Positions 1 to 8,029 of a stretch of DNA of 64,000 nt are shown here, piece after piece (within the stretch, counting starts at the first letter, position 1; the number at the start of each line of letters is the position of its first letter). The notes beneath the pieces were generated by a model, which was not told the DNA's origin, made no database searches, and saw only the letters and a program-made list of their open reading frames with translations. Made by a program: the position numbers and the translations under genes. The DNA lies in the NCBI RefSeq assembly GCF_001940455.1, contig NZ_MKQR01000013.1, positions 62,001 through 126,000 on the forward strand, given 5' to 3'. This DNA comes from Actinokineospora bangkokensis (GTDB lineage: Bacteria > Actinomycetota > Actinomycetes > Mycobacteriales > Pseudonocardiaceae).

Positions 1-2
1 CG

Positions 3-512
3 TTCTCGCCGGGTTCCGCTCGCGCGGTGGTCGCGCTGTGGGACGGCCGCGCGTGGGTCGAGGTCGTCGGCTTCCCCGGCTCGGGCGGCGACACCCACCT
101 AGGCGGCTACGAGGGCACCCGGGCGATCAACGACGACGGCGAGGTCGGCGCGGTGGCGGGACTCGGGCCCAGCGGGCCGAACCACGTCATCCGGTGGCGC
201 GCGGGCGTGGTGACCGACCTCAGCCCGGACGTGGCCGCGGGCGGGTACGCGGTCATCGCGGGCATCAACGACCGCGGCGACGTCGGCTTCCGGGCGTGCA
301 CCGACACCACCTGGCTGAGCTGCCGGTCGCGGGTCGTCGACCGCAAGGGGCGCACGACGGTGCTGCGCGGCCTGACCGAGCCGCACCTGGCGGGCATCGA
401 CGACCTCGTGCCGAACCGGTCCGCCGCCGTGGGCCGCACGTTCGCCGACGACGCCCCCGACCGCGTCTTCACCGAGCAGGGCCTGGGGCCGATCGGTTCA
501 GGCCGTTCGTGA
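3..512 (+). CDS. HAF-repeat protein, C-terminal part (5' end outside window)
   Basis: The reading frame is open from the window edge, so the gene is truncated at its 5' end; a GTG at 27 is not needed as a start. The visible part (about 169 residues) has repeated stretches such as AINDDGEVGAV and GINDRGDVGF, spaced about 50 residues apart. This is the pattern of extracellular HAF-repeat proteins, which are thought to fold as beta-propellers. No catalytic motif is visible. Two cysteines in the middle (CTDTTWLSC) could form a disulfide, which would suit a secreted protein. Function is unknown. It converges with the CNNM/CBS gene on the other strand. Confidence 0.6.
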   Translation, partial: FSPGSARAVVALWDGRAWVEVVGFPGSGGDTHLGGYEGTRAINDDGEVGAVAGLGPSGPNHVIRWRAGVVTDLSPDVAAGGYAVIAGINDRGDVGFRACTDTTWLSCRSRVVDRKGRTTVLRGLTEPHLAGIDDLVPNRSAAVGRTFADDAPDRVFTEQGLGPIGSGRS

Positions 513-630
513 GCCTCGACCGGGAAGCCGGAGACCGCGTTCGGAGCGGGGGACCTCGGGGCGGTGCTTGGGGTTTTGGCTTGCGCAAAGCTGAAGAGCG
601 AGGGATTTTGCGTGCCCCAGCGGGGTGGGG
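513..630. other. Intergenic gap with small palindrome
   Basis: This gap separates two converging genes. It holds a TTGCGCAA core (582-589) within a near-palindrome at 579-591, and a GC-rich stretch near 610-630. No gene is seen. A terminator role is plausible but no strong stem is evident. Confidence 0.3.
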
Positions 631-1902
631 TCAGGCCTTGGTTCTGGTGAGGCGGACCGAGGTGATGGCGTGGTGGGCCACCTCGACGACCTCGAAGGTC
701 CAGCCGGAGACGTCGACCTTGTCGCCGGGGGCGGTGGGGATGCGGCCGAGGAGGATGAGGATGAGGCCCGCGATGGTGGTGTAGTCGCCCTGGGGGGCGG
801 TGGCGAGGTCGACGCCGAGGTCGGGGAGGTCGTGGGCGGGGAAGGTGCCGGGGAGGACGTAGGTGCCCGGGGCGGGGCGCTGGACGGTGGTGAGGTCGTC
901 GTCGGCTTCGTCGTAGATCTCGCCGACGATCTCCTCCAGGAGGTCTTCGAGGGTCACGATGCCCGCGACGGCGCCGTGCTCGTCGACGACGACGGCGAGC
1001 TGCTCGCGCTCGGCCTTGAAGCGGCGCAGGGCGTCGGAGACGCGGACGGAGTCGGGGAAGACGAGGGCCTCGCGGGCGACCTGGGCGAGGTCGGCGGTGT
1101 CGTCGAGCAGGTCGCGCAGGTGGACGACACCGACGAGGTCGTCGAGGTGGCCGCCGCGGGCGATGGGGGCGCGGGAGTGGCCGGAGGAGGCCAGGCGGGC
1201 GCGGGCGGTGGGCACCGGCTCGGTGGTGTCGAGGGTCAGCACCGCGCGGCGGGGCACCAGGACCTCGCGCAGCAGCCGCTCGTGGATCTCCAGGGCGCCG
1301 GTGATGATCATGCGCTGCTCGGCGTTGAGGCCGCGCTGGGCGGTGACCAGCTCGCGCAGCTCGTCCGGCGACATCTGGTCGCCGTCGACCTCGGGCTTGC
1401 CGCCCAGGAGCCGGACCACGGCGTCGGTGGACCTGCTCAGCAACCACACCACCGGCCGGGAGATGGTGGAGAGCACGTCGAGCGGCTTGGCGACCAGCAG
1501 GGCCCAGCGCAGCGAGTACTGCATCGCCAGCCGCTTCGGGGCGAGCTCGCCGAACACCAGGGTGAGGAAGGTCAGCACGATCGTGACCAGCGCCACCGCG
1601 ACCGCGTTCGCCGCGCCGCCCAGGAAGCCCAGCAGCGGGGTCACCGGCTCGGCCAGCGACACCGCTGCGGTGGCCGAGGCGAGGAAGCCCGCGAGGGTGA
1701 TGCCGATCTGGATGGTGGCCAGGAACCGGTTCGGGTCGCGGGCCAGCCGCACCAGGGTGCGCACCCCGGAGCGGCCCTCCCGCTCGAGCGCGCGCAGCTG
1801 GCCCTCCCGCAGCGAGATCAGCGCCATCTCGCTGCCCGCGAACAGGGCGTTGAACAGGACCAGCACCGCCACCAGGATCACATCGGACCAGTACCCGCCC
1901 AT
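631..1902 (-). CDS. CNNM/CBS-pair membrane protein (HlyC/CorC family)
   Basis: A 423-residue integral membrane protein. The N-terminal ~190 residues form a CNNM (DUF21) domain with about four hydrophobic segments, starting with a helix ending in FNALFAGSEMAL. A CBS-domain pair follows at about 205-330 (LDTTEPVPTARARL... and VVVDEHGAVAGIVTLEDLLEEIVGEI). A CorC_HlyC transporter-associated domain ends the protein. Family members are linked to Mg2+/Co2+ efflux or ion homeostasis, and the CBS pair may sense adenine nucleotides. The ATG at 1902 is preferred because GAGGGG lies about 6 bp upstream; a GTG at 1908 would overlap that site. Substrate cannot be told from sequence. Confidence 0.85.
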   Translation of the reverse strand: MGGYWSDVILVAVLVLFNALFAGSEMALISLREGQLRALEREGRSGVRTLVRLARDPNRFLATIQIGITLAGFLASATAAVSLAEPVTPLLGFLGGAANAVAVALVTIVLTFLTLVFGELAPKRLAMQYSLRWALLVAKPLDVLSTISRPVVWLLSRSTDAVVRLLGGKPEVDGDQMSPDELRELVTAQRGLNAEQRMIITGALEIHERLLREVLVPRRAVLTLDTTEPVPTARARLASSGHSRAPIARGGHLDDLVGVVHLRDLLDDTADLAQVAREALVFPDSVRVSDALRRFKAEREQLAVVVDEHGAVAGIVTLEDLLEEIVGEIYDEADDDLTTVQRPAPGTYVLPGTFPAHDLPDLGVDLATAPQGDYTTIAGLILILLGRIPTAPGDKVDVSGWTFEVVEVAHHAITSVRLTRTKA

Positions 1903-2045
1903 TACCACCCCTCGCTCGGCCGCTGACCCCAGCCTACGGGACCGGGACCGCGGAGGGGCGCTAGCACAGCCGGGCCCCGAATCCCAACCCGCTCACGGTG
2001 CGGGACGATTTGGAGGGCGCGGCCCCCTCGGTCGACTGTGGACGG

Positions 2046-2064
2046 CAGCGGTAGATCACCGCTG
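2046..2064. promoter_or_regulatory. Perfect inverted repeat before metQ
   Basis: Arms CAGCGGT and ACCGCTG (7 bp) flank a 5-bp spacer, ending 19 bp before the metQ start. It could be an operator or a small leader hairpin. No riboswitch structure was recognised in the 1903-2083 leader region. Confidence 0.4.
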
Positions 2065-2083
2065 GTCGAGGTGAGAGGGAGTC

Positions 2084-3022
2084 ATGGCCGAGGAGAGCGG
2101 GACGGTGCAGGCGCTGCCGGAGAAGCCCAAGCGCGGGCGGGGTCCGGTGATCGGTGCCGTCGTGGTGGTGGTGCTCGTCGTCGTGGGGTTGGTGGTGTGG
2201 CTCACCCGCGGCGGCGACGACGCCGGTGCGGGCAGGACCACGGTGAAGATCGGGACGACCGAGGCGGCGGCGCCGTACTGGACGGTGTTCAAGCAGTTGG
2301 CGGGCGAGCAGGGCATCGACCTGCAGGTGGTGAACTTCAGCGACTACACGCAGGCGAACCCTGCGCTGGCGCAGGGGCAGATCGACCTCAACCTGTTCCA
2401 GCACCTGCTGTTCCTGGCGAACTACGACGTCTCCGCGGGCCAGGACCTGACGCCGATCGCGTCGACCTACGTGGTGCCGCTGTCGCTGTACTCGCAGAAG
2501 CACGGCACCGTCGCGGAGATCCCGCGGGGCGGTACCGTGGCGATCCCCAACGACCCGACCAACCAGGCGCGCGCGCTGCTCGTGCTGCAGAAGGCCGGGC
2601 TGGTCGCGCTCAAGGGCGGCGGCACCGTGCTGTCCACCCCCGCCGAGATCGACGCCGCCGCCTCCAAGGTCACCGTCACCCCGGTCGACGCCGCGCAGAC
2701 CGTCAATGCGCTGTCCAGTGTGGATGGTGCGATCGTCAACAACAACTTCGCGCTCAACGGCGGGCTCGACCCGTCCAAGGCGCTGTTCGGCGACGACCCG
2801 AAGGACCCCACCGCGGAGCCGTACATCAACGCGATCGTGGCCCGGTCGGCCGACAAGGACAACCCCACCTACGCCAAGGTCGTGCAGATCTACAAGGACC
2901 AGCGGGTCGCGGAGAAGGTGCAGGCCGAGTCCAAGGGCACCTCGGTGCTCGTCGACCGCCCCGCCGGTGAGCTGCGCGACATCCTGGCGCGGCTGACCGA
3001 GACCATCCGCGCGGCCAGGTGA
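2084..3022 (+). CDS. metQ: Methionine ABC importer substrate-binding protein (NlpA family)
   Basis: A 312-residue NlpA/MetQ-family binding protein. The solute-binding domain starts near residue 50 (VKIGTTEAAAPYWTVF) and keeps family signatures such as DLNLFQHLLFL and AIPNDPTNQARAL. It should capture methionine or a related compound for the MetNI transporter encoded directly downstream. The N-terminus is odd: there is no lipobox. It has about 22 charged residues, then a strong hydrophobic segment (about 23-42) followed by RGGDD, so the protein looks anchored by a transmembrane helix. GAGAGGGA sits just before the ATG. The stop overlaps the metN start by 4 bp. Confidence 0.9.
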   Translation: MAEESGTVQALPEKPKRGRGPVIGAVVVVVLVVVGLVVWLTRGGDDAGAGRTTVKIGTTEAAAPYWTVFKQLAGEQGIDLQVVNFSDYTQANPALAQGQIDLNLFQHLLFLANYDVSAGQDLTPIASTYVVPLSLYSQKHGTVAEIPRGGTVAIPNDPTNQARALLVLQKAGLVALKGGGTVLSTPAEIDAAASKVTVTPVDAAQTVNALSSVDGAIVNNNFALNGGLDPSKALFGDDPKDPTAEPYINAIVARSADKDNPTYAKVVQIYKDQRVAEKVQAESKGTSVLVDRPAGELRDILARLTETIRAAR

Positions 3023-4029
3023 GCCCGCTGATCGAGTTCCGCGGTGTCACCAAGTCCTTCGGTGGCACCGCGGCGCTCTCGGACGTGGACCTGGCGGTGG
3101 AGGCGGGCGAGGTGTTCGCCGTCATCGGGCACTCGGGCGCGGGCAAGAGCACCCTGGTGCGCCTGGTGAACGCCCTGGAGAAGGTGACCTCGGGGTCGCT
3201 GCTCGTTGACGGGGTGGACATCACCACCCTGCCCGAGCGGCGGCTGCGGGAGGTGCGGCTGGGCATCGGCATGGTGTTCCAGCAGTTCAACCTGTTCCGC
3301 TCCCGCACGGTGTTCGCCAACGTCGCCTACCCGCTCAAGGTCGCGGGCTGGGCGAAGGCGGACCGGGCGGAGCGGGTCACCGAGCTGCTGAACTTCGTCG
3401 GCCTGGTCGACAAGGCCTGGCAGTACCCCGACCAGCTCTCCGGCGGGCAGAAGCAGCGGGTCGGCATCGCCAGGGCGCTGGCGACCAACCCGCGCATCCT
3501 GCTGGCCGACGAGGCCACCTCCGCGCTGGACCCGGAGACCACCGGGGAGGTGCTGCGGCTGCTCAAGCGGGTCAACACCGAGTTCGGGGTGACGATCGTG
3601 GTGATCACCCACGAGATGGAGGTCGTCCGCGAGATCGCCGACCGGGTCGCGGTGCTGGAGGGCGGCCGGGTGGTCGAGGTGGGCCCGCTGCACGAGGTGT
3701 TCGCCGACCCCCGGCAGCGCATCACCCAGCGGTTCGTGCAGACCGTGCTGCGCGACCGGCCCGACGCCGAGGCGCTGGCCCGGTTGCGCGAGCGCCACCC
3801 CGGTCGGCTGGTGACCGCGCGGCTGCGCGACGACCAGCGGATCGGCGCGGTGCTGTCCGCGGCGGGCAGCCGCGGCGTGCGGTTCGAGGTCGTGCACGGG
3901 GCGGTGCGGGAGCTGGGCGCGGCGTCGTTCGGCAGCCTCACCCTGGAGCTGGTCGGGCCGGACGACGGCGTGGCCGAGGTGGTGGCCGGGCTGCGCGCGG
4001 TCACCGAGGTCGAGGAGGTGGGCCGGTGA
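3019..4029 (+). CDS. metN: Methionine ABC importer ATP-binding protein
   Basis: A 336-residue ABC ATPase. Walker A is GHSGAGKS (37-44), the signature is LSGGQKQR and Walker B is LLADEATSALD. The extra C-terminal ~85 residues fit the NIL ligand-binding domain of MetN, which in known systems allows feedback inhibition by methionine. The GTG start overlaps the metQ stop (GTGA), and the stop overlaps metI in the same way, so the three genes are translationally coupled. The protein would energise uptake through MetI. Substrate specificity beyond the methionine-type family is inference. Confidence 0.93.
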   Translation: MSPLIEFRGVTKSFGGTAALSDVDLAVEAGEVFAVIGHSGAGKSTLVRLVNALEKVTSGSLLVDGVDITTLPERRLREVRLGIGMVFQQFNLFRSRTVFANVAYPLKVAGWAKADRAERVTELLNFVGLVDKAWQYPDQLSGGQKQRVGIARALATNPRILLADEATSALDPETTGEVLRLLKRVNTEFGVTIVVITHEMEVVREIADRVAVLEGGRVVEVGPLHEVFADPRQRITQRFVQTVLRDRPDAEALARLRERHPGRLVTARLRDDQRIGAVLSAAGSRGVRFEVVHGAVRELGAASFGSLTLELVGPDDGVAEVVAGLRAVTEVEEVGR

Positions 4030-4691
4030 GCACCGACTGGGGCACATTGGGGCCGGTGCTGCTGGACTCGGTCGGGCAGACGCTGTGGATGGTGGCCGCC
4101 ACGCTCGTCGCGGGCGGGTTCCTCGGCCTGCTGCTGGGCACCGCGCTGTACGTGACCCGGCCGGGCGGCATCCTGCCCAACCGGGTGGTGCACGTGGTGC
4201 TGAACGTGGTCGTCAACGTGGTGCGGCCGATCCCGTTCATCATCTTCATCACCGCCATCGGGCCGGTGACGATCGCCGTGGTGGGCACCCAGCTGGGCAC
4301 CGGGGCCGCGACGTTCGCGCTCATCGCCGCGGCCACGTTCGGCATCTCGCGGATCGTGGAGCAGAACCTGGTCACCATCGACGAGGGCGTCATCGAGGCG
4401 GCGCGGGCGATGGGCGCCTCGCCGTGGCGGATCATCAGCACGCTGCTGGTGCCCGAGGCGCTGGGGCCGCTGATCCTGGGCTACACCTTCGTGTTCGTGG
4501 CGGTGGTGGACATGTCCGCGGTCGCGGGCGCGGTCGGCGGCGGCGGGCTGGGCGACTTCGCCATCGTCTACGGCTACCAGCGCTTCGACTGGGCGGTGAC
4601 CGGGGTGGCGGTGGCGATCATCGTGGTGCTGGTGCAGCTGGCGCAGTTCACCGGCAACCGCTTGGCCCGCCGGGTCCTGCGGCGGGGTTAG
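4026..4691 (+). CDS. metI: Methionine ABC importer permease
   Basis: A 221-residue permease with about five transmembrane segments. It has the cytoplasmic coupling-loop motif EAARAMGASPWRII (the EAA loop), which docks onto the MetN ATPase. Size and arrangement match MetI. It is the third gene of a tight metQ-metN-metI operon with 4-bp overlaps. The operon converges on an M20 peptidase gene only 11 bp away on the other strand. Confidence 0.93.
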   Translation: MSTDWGTLGPVLLDSVGQTLWMVAATLVAGGFLGLLLGTALYVTRPGGILPNRVVHVVLNVVVNVVRPIPFIIFITAIGPVTIAVVGTQLGTGAATFALIAAATFGISRIVEQNLVTIDEGVIEAARAMGASPWRIISTLLVPEALGPLILGYTFVFVAVVDMSAVAGAVGGGGLGDFAIVYGYQRFDWAVTGVAVAIIVVLVQLAQFTGNRLARRVLRRG

Positions 4692-4702
4692 GACGACACC
4701 GG

Positions 4703-5842
4703 TCAGGCGCAGAAGTCCGCCGCGGTGCGGGCGAGCACGTCGGTGAGCCGGTCCAGCGAGGCCAGGTCGACGTGCTCGTCCGCGGCGTGCGCGCCACCGC
4801 CGTCGACGCCGAACAGCGCGCACGGGATGCCCGCGCCGTCGAGCAGGGCGCAGTCGGTCCAGAACGGCTCGCCGCGCACGGCGGGCGGGTGCCCGAGCAC
4901 CTGCTCGGCGTGGTGGAGCAGGGCGCGCACCACCGGGGAGCCCTCGTCGGCCTGGAAGGGCGCCCGGTGCAGGCCGGGGCGCAGCTCGGCGCGGAAGTCG
5001 GGGACGGTGGCGGCCAGCGCGTCCAGCAGGGCGGTCAGCTCGGCGGTGACGACCTCCCGGGTCTCGCCGGGGACCGTGCGCCGCTCCACCACGACCCGGC
5101 ACCGCGCCGGGTAGCTCGACGCCTCCTCTCCCCCGCTGATCAGCGAGGCGTGGACGGTGCCGGTGCCCAGCAGCGGGTGGGCGGGTCCGGCGGCGAGCGC
5201 GCGGCCCAGCCCCTCCAGCGCCACGAGGAAGTGCCCGGCCTTGGCGATGGCGTCGACGCCCAGGTCGGGTCGGGATCCGTGCGCGGCGCGGCCGAGCACG
5301 TCGACCTCGAACCAGGCGAACCCCTTGTGCGCGACGGTCACCTCCAGGTGGCTGGGCTCGGTGACGACCGCGGCGTCGGCGGTGAACGAGGCCAGCACCT
5401 CCTCGGTGCCCGCGCTGGCGTGCTCCTCGTCGGCCACGCAGGCGACCAGCACGTCCCCGCGCAGGGGCGCGGCGCTCGCGCGGGCGGCGGCGACCATCAT
5501 GGCGGCGACGCCGCCCTTCATGTCGAAGGTGCCGCGGCCGTGCATGCGCCCGTCCCGGACCACCGGGTCCAGGGCGTCGCCGTCGAAGGAGGCGGTGGCG
5601 ACGGTGTCGAGGTGGCCGTTGAACATCAGCGAGCGACCGCCGCCGGTGCCGCGGGCGACGGCGACCACGGAGGGGCGGCCGGGGCGCCGTTCGAGGCGGT
5701 GCACCTCGAAGCCGCGGGCGGCGAACCACGCGGCGCAGAAGTCGGCGGTGGCCGACTCCCCCGCCCCGCCGGGCACCAGGTCGGGGTTCACCGAGTCGAG
5801 GGCGACGAGCTGGGCCAGCAGGGCGGCCGGTTCGGACAGCAC
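4703..5842 (-). CDS. M20-family metallopeptidase / deacylase
   Basis: A 379-residue zinc hydrolase of the ArgE/DapE/M20 family. Metal and catalytic motifs are visible: GHLDT (H77, D79), GRGTFDMKGG (D107) and DEEHAS (E139, E140). A central dimerisation-domain insertion follows. Such enzymes remove an acyl or peptidyl group from an amino acid. The GTG at 5842 lies 5 bp after the stop of the upstream lyase gene, so the two are cotranscribed. In E. coli, ygeX (diaminopropionate lyase) and ygeY (M20 peptidase) are also neighbours, so a role in releasing or processing an N-acylated diamino acid is a reasonable inference. The true substrate is unknown. Confidence 0.85.
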   Translation of the reverse strand: MLSEPAALLAQLVALDSVNPDLVPGGAGESATADFCAAWFAARGFEVHRLERRPGRPSVVAVARGTGGGRSLMFNGHLDTVATASFDGDALDPVVRDGRMHGRGTFDMKGGVAAMMVAAARASAAPLRGDVLVACVADEEHASAGTEEVLASFTADAAVVTEPSHLEVTVAHKGFAWFEVDVLGRAAHGSRPDLGVDAIAKAGHFLVALEGLGRALAAGPAHPLLGTGTVHASLISGGEEASSYPARCRVVVERRTVPGETREVVTAELTALLDALAATVPDFRAELRPGLHRAPFQADEGSPVVRALLHHAEQVLGHPPAVRGEPFWTDCALLDGAGIPCALFGVDGGGAHAADEHVDLASLDRLTDVLARTAADFCA

Positions 5843-5847
5843 GGCGG

Positions 5848-6909
5848 TCAGCGGGTGGGGTGCGGGTTGGCGTCGCGGCCCTCGGTGCTCAGCAGCACCA
5901 CGACCGAGCCGGGGCCCAGGCCCAGGCCCCCCGTGGGCAGCACCGCGCGCAGGCCCGCGAGGGTGGCGGCGCCGCACGGCCCGGAGGACAGCCCGGCGGC
6001 GGCGAGGTCTTCGGCGGCGCGGGCGCTGTCGGCGTCGGTGACGGCGACCGCGGCGTCGAGGCCGTCGCGCAGGTAGGGCCACGCGGTGCTCGACGGGGTG
6101 CCCGCGTTGAGCCCGGCCATGATCGTCGGCGTGGTGGGGACGCTGGTGGGCGCCCCCGCCCGCAGGCTCTCCAGCACGCACGCCGCGGCGGCTGTCTCCA
6201 CCCCCAGCAGCGCCGGGGCGTGCCCGTCCGGGCGGCTGCGGTAGTGGGTGATCACCGCTTGGGCCAGCGACCCCACGCCCACGGGGACGCCCACGAGGTC
6301 GGGCCCGACCACGCCGAGGGCGGCCAACTGCTCGTCGACCTCGTGGCACAGCGTGGAGTAGCCCTCGACGATCCACCCGGGGATCTCCTCGTACCCCGGC
6401 CAGGCGGTGTCCTGCACCAGCACGCGACCAGGCGCCTCGGCGGCAGCGGCCGCGGCGCGCACCGCGTCGTCGTAGGAGCCGTCGACGGCGGTCACCTCCG
6501 CCTGCTCGTCCGCGATGGCCGCGACCGCTCGGGCGTGCACGCCGCGCGGGACGAACACGTGCGCCCGCTGCCCGCGCAGCCGCGCCATGCGCGCCACGGC
6601 CCGGCCGTGGTTGCCGTCGGTGGCGGTGACGAGCGTGAGCGAGGCGCCGCCGGCCGCGGCGATGACGCGGTGCACGGCCCAGGACGCGCCGAGGGCCTTG
6701 AAGGCGGGCAGGCCCAGGCGGCTCGACTCGTCCTTGACCAGGACCCGGCCCACCCCCAGCTCGCTGGCGAGGCCGGGCACCTCCACCAGCGGGGTCGGGG
6801 CGTAGCCGGGCAGCCCGGCGTGGAAGGCGCGGACGGCGCCGGGCGCGGGGGCGCACCGCCACGAGCGGGCGGCGGCGCGGACGAGCGGGGCGGCGGCGGT
6901 CGTGGTCAC
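5848..6909 (-). CDS. dpaL: Diaminopropionate ammonia-lyase-like PLP enzyme
   Basis: A 353-residue fold-type II PLP enzyme. The PLP lysine is K71 in LPAFKALGASW, a context typical of diaminopropionate ammonia-lyase. A glycine-rich phosphate-binding segment and TATDGNHGRA are also present. Family enzymes convert 2,3-diaminopropionate to pyruvate and ammonia. It is somewhat shorter than the E. coli enzyme. The GTG at 6909 is chosen because in-frame sequence further upstream runs into the divergent regulator's promoter region. It is followed closely by the M20 peptidase gene and faces a LysR gene, the usual layout for a regulator of its divergent neighbour. Confidence 0.8.
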   Translation of the reverse strand: MTTTAAAPLVRAAARSWRCAPAPGAVRAFHAGLPGYAPTPLVEVPGLASELGVGRVLVKDESSRLGLPAFKALGASWAVHRVIAAAGGASLTLVTATDGNHGRAVARMARLRGQRAHVFVPRGVHARAVAAIADEQAEVTAVDGSYDDAVRAAAAAAEAPGRVLVQDTAWPGYEEIPGWIVEGYSTLCHEVDEQLAALGVVGPDLVGVPVGVGSLAQAVITHYRSRPDGHAPALLGVETAAAACVLESLRAGAPTSVPTTPTIMAGLNAGTPSSTAWPYLRDGLDAAVAVTDADSARAAEDLAAAGLSSGPCGAATLAGLRAVLPTGGLGLGPGSVVVLLSTEGRDANPHPTR

Positions 6910-6968
6910 CCGACCAGCGTGGACGGCGTCGTCGCATCGGTCCAGCGGAACTCTTCGACCTATAGTCA

Positions 6969-6981
6969 TCGGGAAACCCGA
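6969..6981. promoter_or_regulatory. 13-bp palindrome in dpaL/lysR divergent region
   Basis: TCGGG-TTT-CCCGA (read on the minus strand) is a perfect interrupted palindrome. On the minus strand it lies between TTGTTC (6980-6985) and TATAGG, a possible -35/-10 pair for dpaL. On the plus strand TATAGT at 6961 could serve the LysR gene. It is a good candidate operator for the LysR protein. Confidence 0.45.
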
Positions 6982-7024
6982 ACAATGGGCCAGCCACCGG
7001 AACCCCGGACATTGGACGCCACCC

Positions 7025-7927
7025 GTGTACGACCTGCACCGCCTGCGCCTGCTGCGCGAGCTCAAGCACCGGGGCACGCTGTCGGCGGTGGCCGCCGCCC
7101 TGTCCTACGCCCCGTCGTCGGTGTCGCAGCAGTTGTCGCAACTGGAGGCGGAGGTGGGCGTGCCGCTGCTGGAGAGGGTGGGGCGGCGGGTGCGGCTGAC
7201 CCCGCAGGCGGAGATCCTGGTGGCGCACACCGAGGCCGTGCTGGAACGGCTGGAGCGCGCCGGGGCGGAGATCGCCGCCTCGCAGCACGAGGTGGCCGGG
7301 ACGCTGCGGATCGCCTCGTTCCAGACCGCCGCGCTGGCACTGGTGCCCACCGCGCTCGACCGGCTGCGCACGGCGCACCCGGGGCTGCGGGTGCACGTGC
7401 GGCACATGGAGCCGGAGGAGGCGCTGCCCGCCCTGCTCGCCAGGGACTTCGACCTCGCGCTGGCCGAGGAGTACCCGGGCAACCCCGGCCCGCGCCCGGC
7501 GGAGCTGGAGCAGGAGGACCTGCTGGAGGACCCGATGCACCTGGCCGTGCCCACCGGGCTGCGCACCCCGGCCGACCCGGGGGCGGCGCTGCGGTCGCTG
7601 TCCGGGCGGGCGTGGGTGATGGAGCCCGCGGGCACCCCGGCGCGGCACTGGGCCACGGCGCTGTGCCGCACCGCCGGGTTCGAGCCCGACGTGCGGTTCG
7701 AGACCACGGACCTGCTGCTGCACCTTCGGCTGGTCGAGCAGGGGCACGCGGTGGGGTTCCTGCCGGAGCTGACCTGGGGCGGGGTGCGCCCGGCGGCGCG
7801 CCTGCACCCGCTGCCGCGCGGGCAGGACCGGCGGCGGCTGTTCACGGTGGTGCGGCGGGGGCGGGGCGCGCACCCGGCGGTCCAGGCCTTCCGGGAGGCG
7901 CTGCGGCAGGTCGTGGCGGACGGGTGA
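7025..7927 (+). CDS. LysR-family transcriptional regulator
   Basis: A 300-residue regulator. Residues 1-60 form the winged helix-turn-helix (LRLLRELKHRGTLSAVAAAL then SSVSQQLSQLE). A linker helix and a type 2 periplasmic-binding-like effector domain (about 90-300) follow. The GTG at 7025 matches the family's conserved N-terminus. It is transcribed away from the dpaL/M20 operon across a 115-bp gap containing a palindrome, so it probably controls that operon and itself. The effector is unknown but may be a diamino acid. Confidence 0.88.
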   Translation: MYDLHRLRLLRELKHRGTLSAVAAALSYAPSSVSQQLSQLEAEVGVPLLERVGRRVRLTPQAEILVAHTEAVLERLERAGAEIAASQHEVAGTLRIASFQTAALALVPTALDRLRTAHPGLRVHVRHMEPEEALPALLARDFDLALAEEYPGNPGPRPAELEQEDLLEDPMHLAVPTGLRTPADPGAALRSLSGRAWVMEPAGTPARHWATALCRTAGFEPDVRFETTDLLLHLRLVEQGHAVGFLPELTWGGVRPAARLHPLPRGQDRRRLFTVVRRGRGAHPAVQAFREALRQVVADG

Positions 7928-7985
7928 CCCCGGCAGGCAGGACTGCGAGCGGGCCGGGCCACCCGATGAGTCCGGGCGGGTGAGG

Positions 7986-8025
7986 CGGGTGGGCCGCGCC
8001 GGGGTGCCCCGACGCGGCCCGCCCG
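7986..8025. terminator. Bidirectional terminator hairpin
   Basis: Outer arms 7986-7998 and 8013-8025 pair over 13 bp with one G-T wobble, and an inner CGGGG/CCCCG stem extends the structure. It lies between the converging LysR and SGNH hydrolase genes. Confidence 0.7.
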
Positions 8026-8029
8026 GACC

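Noticed and set aside
1903-2083. SAM-type riboswitch before metQ
   Set aside because: No pseudoknot or conserved core could be recognised by eye; only a short inverted repeat is clear. A covariance-model search (Infernal with the SAM families) would decide.
4703-7873. Very long minus-strand open frames spanning several genes
   Set aside because: In such GC-rich DNA, stop codons are rare in shadow frames. Only the parts with family motifs, starts and ribosome sites were kept as genes.
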